In this document: piece by piece, positions 1 to 4,250 of the stretch
Layout: every line of letters starts with the position of its first letter
Position numbering within the stretch: the first letter of the stretch is position 1
Assembly: GCA_021849435.1 (NCBI GenBank)
Contig: JAJZSX010000199.1
Span: 1-5,193, forward strand
Source: Actinomycetes bacterium
Lineage (GTDB): Bacteria > Actinomycetota > Acidimicrobiia > Acidimicrobiales > RAAP-2
DNA: 5,193 bases
Direction of reading: 5' to 3'
The notes under the pieces: generated by a model
Seen by the model: the letters and a program-made list of their open reading frames with translations, nothing else
Told to the model about the DNA's origin: nothing
Database searches by the model: none
Program-made: the position numbers and the translations under genes

Positions 1-117
1 CGGCTTCCAGTAGAGATGATCAAGATGCACCACGGGGAGACCCGTGCGACGTGAAAGTTCGCTGGCGAAAGTGGTCTTGCCCGCGCCTCCTGATCCAACA
101 ATTGCGACGCGCTTCAT
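1..117 (-). CDS. P-loop nucleotide kinase-like protein (adenylate kinase/topology modulation protein type), 5' part only
   Basis: Translating the minus strand from the ATG at 117 gives 39 codons that run off the left edge. The protein opens with [18 protein letters not shown]. This is a beta strand followed directly by a Walker A loop (GSGGAGKT, residues 8-15), then a helix, then [11 protein letters not shown] (residues 29-39). A P-loop at the extreme N-terminus followed by HLDxLYWKP is the signature of the small adenylate kinase-like 'topology modulation protein' family of P-loop NTPases, normally about 170-180 residues and cytoplasmic. They bind ATP, but the substrate is usually unknown. 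The ATG is chosen because family members start right at this strand and no earlier in-frame start was found. The Shine-Dalgarno is poor: GAAGAG touches the ATG. The family call is firm; a specific enzymatic activity cannot be assigned from this fragment. Confidence 0.85.
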   Translation of the reverse strand, partial: MKRVAIVGSGGAGKTTFASELSRRTGLPVVHLDHLYWKP

Positions 118-178
118 CTCTTCAATGTTCTCACGTGGGCGAAGGAGGGTGTGGATCCGTCAATCCATCTCGCCTTGC

Positions 179-207
179 ACTATGTATTGGCTGTGGGCCG
201 GTGGCAA
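179..207 (-). promoter_or_regulatory. candidate sigma-70-like promoter for the P-loop kinase gene
   Basis: Read on the minus strand, TTGCCA (202-207) is followed after 17 nt by CATAGT (179-184). That is 5/6 and 4/6 matches to TTGACA and TATAAT at the preferred spacing. Transcription would start near 172, leaving a leader of about 55 nt before the ATG at 117. This is motif matching only. Confidence 0.35.
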
Positions 208-335
208 CGTGAATCCGACCTCGTGGGCCTGATACGACCTTTAAACGCCCGCTCACTGGCGCTTCGAATTTGAGTCCTTGGGGGTAACCATCTCACCGGA
301 GTAAATGATCTCGTCTGGATTAGCCTTGCGTCACA
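208..335. other. intergenic stretch with no gene recognised
   Basis: No convincing reading frame was found on either strand between the kinase promoter and the transposase fragment. The outer end of the IS1595-like element may lie here, for example near the run GGGGGTAACC around 281-290. No matching inverted repeat was found elsewhere in the window, so no IS end is called. Confidence 0.4.
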
Positions 336-473
336 ATGGCGCCGCCAAAGACTTCGGTCGACTACCCGGCGAACTTCGCGGAGTTCGCCTCCTGGTTCAC
401 GACCGACGCTGACTGCCTTGACTACCTCTCGGAGGGTGGTGGGGGATTGGTAGGAGAGTTTGATGACCACTAG
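336..473 (+). pseudogene. IS1595-family transposase, N-terminal fragment
   Basis: An ATG at 336 opens a 45-codon frame ending at TAG 471-473. Its first 31 residues (MAPPKTSVDYPANFAEF, then ASWFTTDADCLDYL) match the start of IS1595-family transposases: a 'yPxxFxEFxxWFxTDxxCxxYL' segment that normally continues into a WP-x-GF-x-CPxC zinc-binding motif and then an ISXO2-type DDE domain of about 300 residues in total. Homology stops after Leu31 (base 428). The remaining residues (SEGGGGLVGEFDDH) look unrelated, so the zinc motif and the whole catalytic domain are missing. This reads as a deletion breakpoint near 428-431. The fragment converges with the DUF4232-like gene, whose stop is only 10 bp away. 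It cannot be an active transposase. The family call rests on recognition of the N-terminal motif. Confidence 0.72.
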
Positions 474-482
474 CGTCGGCGC

Positions 483-1169
483 CTAATTTTTCCCGCTCGA
501 ACCTTTGACTAGCGGTGTCACTTGAAGGCCACCGCAGTAGATGAAGTGCATCGGCTGAGCGAGGCCGCCCGCGTTGAAGATCGGCCGGGTCGTTAGAACC
601 TCCCGCGAGCCGGGCAATGAGATCTTGATCGAGTCGATGCGCGGGCAGACTGGCCCGTTACCGGTGACGAAGTCGATTGTGAAGGACACAACTTGCGAGC
701 GCGACGTGATCGAGATTCGAGGAAGCGGTGCGGTGGGCTTGGACATTCCTCCGAAGATGCCGAGTCGTTGCTCACTGGCCATCGCGGTTGAGCGGCTCGT
801 GAGTTGGGCGCCGACGATCGGAAAGCCACCCATCGTGCATGTGGCTGACGACGACACCGAAGCTCGCACGAGCATGCCGGCGCTCACCGCAGCTCCGGGA
901 AGTGTCGTCACGCCGAGGAGCCTCACGCGTGCGCTGGGACACGTCGGGACCGACGCTGACGTGTCGCTACGGCTGTTACCTGACTTCTTCGGCGTTGAGG
1001 TGTAATGGACGATTCCAACCGCAGTCAGGCACGCCGCGATGAGGAGAGTGAACGCCGTCGTCCAACGCAAGCGGCGTCGTCGGGCCCTCTCGCGAGCTTC
1101 CTTGATCAGAAGCTCCGCTGAGTCTGGCATTCCGACCTGCTCAACCAGCTCGGTTGGGGTGATAGTCAC
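483..1169 (-). CDS. single-pass membrane protein with DUF4232-like exterior domain
   Basis: The 228-residue product starts at GTG 1169, chosen because AAGGAG (1175-1180) lies 5 nt upstream. Residues 1-35 are cytoplasmic and end in a dense basic run (ELLIKEARERARRRR, 19-33). Residues 36-54 form one TM helix. A Ser/Thr/Lys-rich linker leads to an exterior domain from about residue 75. That domain has four cysteines (77, 111, 175, 212), a central SATCTMGGFPIVGAQL (108-123) and a C-terminal CGGLQVTPL. The pattern 'xCxLxGyPxV' after a hydrophobic strand, plus paired cysteines, is typical of DUF4232, a beta-sandwich found in actinobacterial lipoproteins and anchored proteins of unknown function. 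C77-C111 and C175-C212 are the likely disulfides (inference). The gene is divergent from the GntR gene, 50 bp away, and shares its N-terminal module with the propeller protein beyond it. No enzymatic role is suggested. Confidence 0.82.
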   Translation of the reverse strand: MTITPTELVEQVGMPDSAELLIKEARERARRRRLRWTTAFTLLIAACLTAVGIVHYTSTPKKSGNSRSDTSASVPTCPSARVRLLGVTTLPGAAVSAGMLVRASVSSSATCTMGGFPIVGAQLTSRSTAMASEQRLGIFGGMSKPTAPLPRISITSRSQVVSFTIDFVTGNGPVCPRIDSIKISLPGSREVLTTRPIFNAGGLAQPMHFIYCGGLQVTPLVKGSSGKN

Positions 1170-1174
1170 CGAAT

Positions 1175-1180
1175 CTCCTT
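1175..1180 (-). promoter_or_regulatory. ribosome binding site of the DUF4232-like gene
   Basis: The minus strand reads AAGGAG, then 5 nt, then GTG. This strong Shine-Dalgarno fixes the start codon at 1169. Confidence 0.75.
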
Positions 1181-1206
1181 GCTCTCGACAAAAATGATGG
1201 TACTAT
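1179..1206 (+). promoter_or_regulatory. weak candidate promoter for the gntR gene
   Basis: TTGCTC (1179-1184), 16 nt, TACTAT (1201-1206). A start near 1213 would leave a leader of only about 6 nt and would cut off the AGGAG ribosome site, so either the start lies elsewhere or the transcript is nearly leaderless. The call is weak for that reason. Confidence 0.22.
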
Positions 1207-1216
1207 TAGGAGTAGT
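1202..1216. promoter_or_regulatory. possible GntR operator (imperfect inverted repeat)
   Basis: ACTA (1202-1205) and TAGT (1213-1216) form an inverted repeat with a 7-nt gap inside the divergent promoter region, over the gntR ribosome site and the minus-strand promoter spacer. GntR-family dimers bind short palindromes and usually repress their own gene. The half-sites are only 4 bp, so this is a candidate by position and symmetry, not a recognised operator. Confidence 0.22.
1208..1212 (+). promoter_or_regulatory. ribosome binding site of gntR gene
   Basis: AGGAG lies 7 nt upstream of the ATG at 1220 and supports that start. Confidence 0.7.
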
Positions 1217-1219
1217 TCT

Positions 1220-1570
1220 ATGCAAACACCAATCATCAACAGAGACGAGCCGGTTCCTCTCCACGAACAGGTGGCCGCGGAAATTCGACGGGCCATTGCC
1301 GACGGCGAAGCCGCTCAGGGCGAACGCCTTCCCCCGGCCGTCGATTTGGCCGGGGTGCTCGGCGTGAACAAGAACACCGTGATTCGTGCGCTTCACATAC
1401 TTCGAGATGAAGGACTGCTCGACTTCACGCGGGGTCGTGGCGTGCGAGTGGTCGGGACCCCGGAGCGCGGAACGCTCATCGGGAAAATCAACGAGCTCGT
1501 GGCACTCGCTCGCCAACAGGGATATCGCAAAGAGGAATTGGCCTCCATGATTCTGATGGTTCGCGGATAA
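1220..1570 (+). CDS. GntR-family transcriptional regulator, YtrA subfamily
   Basis: The product has 116 residues. Residues 12-79 are a GntR winged helix: LHEQVAAEIRRAIADGE, then GERLPPAVDLAGVLGV, then NKNTVIRALHILRDEGLL, and a wing GRGVRVV. The recognition helix is the NTVIRALHIL part. The C-terminal part is only about 37 residues (to residue 116) and ends in GYRKEELASMI, too short for an FCD or UTRA ligand domain. A small helical tail used for dimerisation defines the YtrA subfamily, cytoplasmic DNA-binding repressors that often control their own operon. YtrA regulators normally precede ABC transporter genes that respond to cell-envelope stress. Here the following gene, 7 bp downstream, encodes an anchored beta-propeller, and a DUF4232-like gene diverges 50 bp upstream. 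Auto-repression and control of both flanking genes is the likely role (inference). The effector is unknown. Confidence 0.92.
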   Translation: MQTPIINRDEPVPLHEQVAAEIRRAIADGEAAQGERLPPAVDLAGVLGVNKNTVIRALHILRDEGLLDFTRGRGVRVVGTPERGTLIGKINELVALARQQGYRKEELASMILMVRG

Positions 1571-1577
1571 GACGGCC

Positions 1578-2834
1578 GTGTCACGCGTTGAAGAGCGACC
1601 AGTGGCCACGAACTACGGACCGATCGAGGTCTTGATCCCCGAAGCTCGTCAACGTGCGCGCCGTCGCCGCACAGTCACTGGCCTTGTCGTTCTAGGAGCG
1701 TTGATTGTCATCGCCGGAGTCTTAGTTGCCGTGGGAGGCAACGAAATCATTCCGAAGCCCTCTTCCGCCAATGGTCCGGGCAGTGCGGTCGCCACAAACG
1801 TCACGACGGACAATGTGGCGAATCTCGCCGGATCCAACACCATTACGGCGAGTGGCTCGCACGTCTGGGTGGCCATCGACAACACCAATTGGACGTCACA
1901 CCCATTGACAACGAGCTACGAGGTCGTCGAGCTCAATTCGAGCAACGGGCGACTGGTTCGCGTCATCCACAACAAGTCCGGCGATCTCACGTGGCCAGGG
2001 GCCTTGGCGGTTAGCGGGACGCGACTGTGGGTGGCGGACAACCAATACTGGAACGTGACCGAACTCAACGCCGGTAACGGAAGACTGGTGCGCGTGATCA
2101 GAGCCAGGGCCGACGGATTAGCTGACCCCGGTGCCATTGCCGTCAGCGGCGGCCACGTGTGGGTAGCCAACAGCCACGTTGGCGCCAACTCGGTCACCGA
2201 GCTCAACGCCAGTAACGGATCCCTAGTTCGCGTGATCAACGCGAAGGCCGACGGATTGAACGGACCGTCAGCGATTGTCGTCAGCGGATCGCACGTCTTC
2301 GTTCTCAACGCCACCGGCGACTCCATCACCGAACTCGATGCGAACAGCGGCGAACTCATCCGGGTCATCAATTCTCGTGCGGGCTGTTGCGCTCCCCGTC
2401 ACGGGACATTTGAGTGGGCCGCGCCTGTGGCACTCGCTGTGAGAGGTCAGCACCTTTGGGTAGTGAACCAGCACAACGACGCCAACGGTGCAACTTCAGA
2501 GAGCTCCGTAGCGGAGTTCAACGTCAGTAATGGTTCGTTGGTGCGTGACATCAAGGCGAAGGCCGACGGACTGAACATCCCTCGCGCCATCGCCGTGAGT
2601 CGGGGCCACGTGTGGGTGGACAATGGCAACAATACGATCACCGAGCTCAACGCGAATAATGGTTCACTCGTGCGCGTCATCAACGTAAAGCTCGACCCGA
2701 AGGGTCTCAACAGCGCCGACGGCCTCGCCGTCAGCGGTCCCTACATCGTCGTTCTCAACATCTACAGCGGCCAGAAGAGCTCCGTGTCCGTAATCAATGC
2801 GAGCAACGGAAGACTGGTGCGCGTCATTCAATAA
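1578..2834 (+). CDS. membrane-anchored seven-bladed beta-propeller (NHL/YncE-like repeats)
   Basis: The 418-residue product has a cytoplasmic head ending in EVLIPEARQRARRRR (17-31), one TM helix (about 32-53), a short linker and seven exterior repeats: about 82-137, 138-181, 182-227, 228-280, 281-332, 333-377, 378-418. The consensus unit is P.AIAVSG.HVWVAN...(S/T)(V/I)TELNASNGSLVRVI.AKADGL, four beta strands per blade, as in NHL/YncE/Vgb-type propellers. Seven blades is a complete ring, and the chain ends exactly at the last strand (LVRVIQ). Blade 4 carries an insertion with the only two cysteines, Cys270-Cys271. The exterior domain probably binds a ligand or protein; no catalytic motif is visible. 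It is probably co-transcribed with the gntR gene 7 bp upstream. The GTG at 1578 has no clear ribosome site. A GTG at 1602 preceded by GAAGAG (1590-1595) is a serious alternative that removes 8 residues without touching any domain. The annotated function is structural only. Confidence 0.85.
   Translation: MSRVEERPVATNYGPIEVLIPEARQRARRRRTVTGLVVLGALIVIAGVLVAVGGNEIIPKPSSANGPGSAVATNVTTDNVANLAGSNTITASGSHVWVAIDNTNWTSHPLTTSYEVVELNSSNGRLVRVIHNKSGDLTWPGALAVSGTRLWVADNQYWNVTELNAGNGRLVRVIRARADGLADPGAIAVSGGHVWVANSHVGANSVTELNASNGSLVRVINAKADGLNGPSAIVVSGSHVFVLNATGDSITELDANSGELIRVINSRAGCCAPRHGTFEWAAPVALAVRGQHLWVVNQHNDANGATSESSVAEFNVSNGSLVRDIKAKADGLNIPRAIAVSRGHVWVDNGNNTITELNANNGSLVRVINVKLDPKGLNSADGLAVSGPYIVVLNIYSGQKSSVSVINASNGRLVRVIQ
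2076..2824 (+). repeat. intragenic propeller-blade repeats conserved at DNA level
   Basis: Blade-encoding units repeat at nucleotide as well as protein level. AACGGAAGACTGGTGCGCGT occurs identically at 2076-2095 (blade 2) and 2805-2824 (blade 7). GGCCACGTGTGGGT starts blades 3 and 6 (from 2151 and 2603). GCGAAGGCCGACGGA closes blades 3 and 5. Identity beyond what the protein requires points to blade duplication or gene conversion. Confidence 0.7.
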
Positions 2835-2955
2835 GAGGGGAACGGAACATCGTCACTGGCGGGCTCAAGGTAGTGCGGACTTGCAGTACTACAAAGGGGA
2901 CTGCATCGATTTATGTAGACACCGTGCCCCGTCTCAGGGATCCGTTCCACCTCTT
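2833..2955. repeat. long bulged inverted repeat enclosing an inner hairpin
   Basis: The left arm 2833-2846 (AAGAGGGGAACGGA) pairs with the right arm 2941-2955 (TCCGTTCCACCTCTT) over 14 bp with a single bulged A at 2949. The left arm begins inside the stop codon of the propeller gene. Between the arms, TGCAGT (2882-2887) pairs with ACTGCA (2900-2905) around a 12-nt loop, and CACT (2854-2857) can pair with AGTG (2872-2875). There is no T-tract after the right arm, so it is not a standard intrinsic terminator. It could be a structured 3' UTR, a small RNA or a miniature mobile element remnant. Confidence 0.45.
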
Positions 2956-3010
2956 CACTTGAGTGCAGGCGATCACGTCCTGCCGAGTGGTAACTCCGAT
3001 GGTGCACTTC

Positions 3011-3059
3011 TAAATGCCTGACATTCAACAGGAACGCAGTTCCTTACGAGTGGCATTTA
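3011..3059. terminator. nested inverted repeat between convergent genes, possible bidirectional terminator
   Basis: TAAATGCC (3011-3018) pairs with GGCATTTA (3052-3059). Inside, AGGAAC (3030-3035) and GTTCCT (3039-3044) make a 6-bp stem with a 3-nt loop. The inner stem overlaps the last codons of the minus-strand 175-residue gene, and the whole lies between convergent genes, where terminators are expected. The lack of a U-tract on either side keeps confidence low. Confidence 0.3.
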
Positions 3060-3552
3060 CTGATCCCTTGGGAAAGAAGGAGAGCAACAGAGTCTTCAGG
3101 GTGCAGTACCTTCCGGCCTCTGGTCTACCGACACTTTGGCCATGAACGTAAAGGATGCCAGGCGCCGGACAGCGTTCTGCTTGAGCAACCCAAACGGTTC
3201 TCGGCGAACTCGGAACTCCCTTAACAGAGATCCTGAACACCGTCTCGTTTTCCATGCAAATGACCGGTCCCGCTGATTGCGGCAGGGTTGGAATTTCCGC
3301 GATACGTCGTCGCACCGCCGCCGCCTGGGAATCGGTCAAAACTAGCGACCGTGGTTGAGTCGATGGGTTCGCAGGTGATGAAGATCCGTATCCAGTGATT
3401 GTGACGATGCCTGTCGAAGGCATGGTGAGGCCCGAATTGTCATTCTTCGCATTTACCCACAACCCAACCCCAAGGGCGACAACAATCACAGCGGCGAGAA
3501 GCAACAAAGATTTGCGAAACTTGCCTCTCGCACTGATTCCGAAGGTTCTCAT
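3025..3552 (-). CDS. single-pass membrane-anchored hypothetical protein with four exterior cysteines
   Basis: From the ATG at 3552 the product has 175 residues; an in-frame TTG one codon earlier (3555) is also possible. A basic N-terminus (RTFGISARGKFRK) is followed by one TM helix at about 16-33, an Asn/Ser/Thr-rich linker and an exterior domain. The domain reads SLVLTDSQAAAVRRRIAEIP, then GPVICMENETVFRISV, then RTVWVAQAERCPAPG. This recalls a recurrent actinobacterial exterior domain in which a 'LTD...L..LP' helix is followed by a strand pair closed by a C...C bond. Cysteines lie at 99, 128, 150 and 175, the last being the C-terminal residue. I do not recognise a named family and assign no function. 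There is no good Shine-Dalgarno before the start. The gene converges with the propeller gene, 190 bp away. Confidence 0.68.
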   Translation of the reverse strand: MRTFGISARGKFRKSLLLLAAVIVVALGVGLWVNAKNDNSGLTMPSTGIVTITGYGSSSPANPSTQPRSLVLTDSQAAAVRRRIAEIPTLPQSAGPVICMENETVFRISVKGVPSSPRTVWVAQAERCPAPGILYVHGQSVGRPEAGRYCTLKTLLLSFFPKGSVNATRKELRSC

Positions 3553-3720
3553 CAAGAGAAACCATAAGGGAACAAGTCGATCAACGCGCGACTAACAAAC
3601 TGACGCAAATACTGAGCATTTCGTCTCGGAGGTGCGGCACCGATGTTTTGGCACCATGCACAGGCGACTCGAGTATCGAGTGTCTGGTGACGCTTCCCGC
3701 ACAGTTATCGATGAACAATC
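3553..3720. other. intergenic stretch upstream of the 175-residue membrane protein gene
   Basis: No supported gene is seen. A perfect GGAGGTG (3628-3634) on the plus strand precedes a 15-codon ATG frame (3643-3690), too short to call. No convincing promoter pair was found for the minus-strand gene. Confidence 0.35.
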
Positions 3721-4029
3721 TCAGCTATGCCCGGTCGATTCCGAACCTGGCAAATGGTACTTAGTTACTGAGGAAGTTGGAGATGATCTCTTTGGACGTC
3801 GCAAGAGGAGGTAACGAACAATCGACGCGAGGCTCATCAACACTGCTACAACAAGGGTCACGATGAGCACCGCTAGCGCCTTGTTGCCATCGGCGGGATT
3901 GCCATCCATTGGTCCGCCGAATCCTCCCCCGGCAGCAGTCACGGCAAATAGTCCTCCGACAATGAAAGCGGCGGCCGCAATCTTCCAAAAACTACTGACT
4001 AGTCGCCGACGAGCTCGATCCCGGTCCAT
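3721..4029 (-). CDS. small two-TM membrane protein, hypothetical
   Basis: From the ATG at 4029 the product has 102 residues. A basic head (MDRDRARRRLVSS) is followed by a TM helix (FWKIAAAAFIVGGLFAVTA), a Gly/Pro/Asp-rich loop (GGGFGGPMDGNPADGNK), a second TM helix (ALAVLIVTLVVAVLMSLASI) with RYLLLRRPKRSS after it, and a polar tail. By the positive-inside rule both ends are cytoplasmic and the short loop is outside. Upstream in-frame starts exist at ATG 4044 and TTG 4053. The later ATG is preferred because ATGAGG (4036-4041 region) sits a proper distance before it and a TATATT box (4052-4057, minus) would start transcription near 4045. I do not recognise a family. The last 31 codons overlap an opposite-strand frame. 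Confidence 0.6.
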   Translation of the reverse strand: MDRDRARRRLVSSFWKIAAAAFIVGGLFAVTAAGGGFGGPMDGNPADGNKALAVLIVTLVVAVLMSLASIVRYLLLRRPKRSSPTSSVTKYHLPGSESTGHS

Positions 4030-4224
4030 CTGATGAAGCCTCATACGCCTCAATATAGAGACTTGTCTCCCGAGGTGGAATCCGGGCCGGACTCAGATGG
4101 AGCAGTTGGCCCAACGCGAGAGGATCGAAATCTCCCTTTAGCGACTCGTGTCCTGTGCACGACGTTCTCGAGAGACGCTGTGAGAAGTCAGGCGCCACAT
4201 CGCACTGCGAGCGCTCTTGAAGAA
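4030..4224. other. gene-free stretch rich in short palindromes, between small membrane gene and IS110 end
   Basis: No convincing frame on either strand. It holds GAGAC-TT-GTCTC (4058-4069), GGGCC (4084-4088) with GGCCC (4108-4112) extendable by two G-U pairs, TCTCGAGA (4166-4173) and GAGCGCTC (4209-4216). The octamer AGAAGTCA occurs at 4183-4190 and again at 4233-4240 inside the putative IS end. Part may belong to the IS110 right end or its non-coding RNA region; the rest is the promoter side of the small membrane protein gene. Confidence 0.4.
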
Positions 4225-4235
4225 GGTCCTATAGA

Positions 4236-4241
4236 AGTCAA
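4236..4241 (-). promoter_or_regulatory. possible outward -35 box at the IS110 right end
   Basis: TTGACT on the minus strand, 10 nt past the transposase stop, points outward. In several IS110-family elements a -35 at one end and a -10 at the other meet only when the ends are joined in the excised circle, making a junction promoter. The other end is not in view, so this is positional inference. Confidence 0.3.
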
Positions 4242-4250
4242 GGGCCAGTT

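Larger units (their letters stand above)
1197..1225 (-). promoter_or_regulatory. candidate promoter for the DUF4232-like gene, overlapping the gntR start
   Basis: On the minus strand TTGCAT (1220-1225) is followed after 17 nt by TACCAT (1197-1202). Each shares 4/6 bases with the sigma-70 consensus hexamers and the spacing is optimal. Transcription would begin near 1190, with the ribosome site 10 nt further on. The -35 box overlaps the gntR start codon, so a repressor bound over the gntR leader would cover it too. Confidence 0.4.

Noticed and set aside
44..232. 62-codon plus-strand frame
   Set aside because: Antisense shadow of the P-loop kinase, whose Walker A motif on the minus strand is clear.
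180..470. 96-codon minus-strand frame
   Set aside because: Arg-rich, no domain or membrane pattern, no ribosome site, and antisense to the recognisable IS1595 fragment.
574..1005. 143-codon plus-strand frame
   Set aside because: Antisense shadow of the DUF4232-like gene, which has a TM helix, cysteine pattern and strong ribosome site.
1166..1609. 147-codon minus-strand frame
   Set aside because: Antisense to the well-supported GntR gene; no recognisable features.
1916..2371. Long minus-strand frames across the propeller gene
   Set aside because: They arise from the repetitive blade DNA; the plus strand gives seven regular blades.
2797..3021. 74-codon plus-strand frame after the propeller
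   Set aside because: Starts inside the propeller gene, no ribosome site, no recognisable domain; the segment is better explained by inverted repeats.
3643..3690. 15-codon frame behind a perfect GGAGGTG
   Set aside because: The ribosome site is good (9 nt spacing) but the peptide MFWHHAQATRVSSVW resembles no known leader, and nothing downstream on this strand would use it.
4225..4241. TTGACT and TATAGG as a -35/-10 pair on the minus strand
   Set aside because: They are only 2 nt apart, so they cannot form one promoter.
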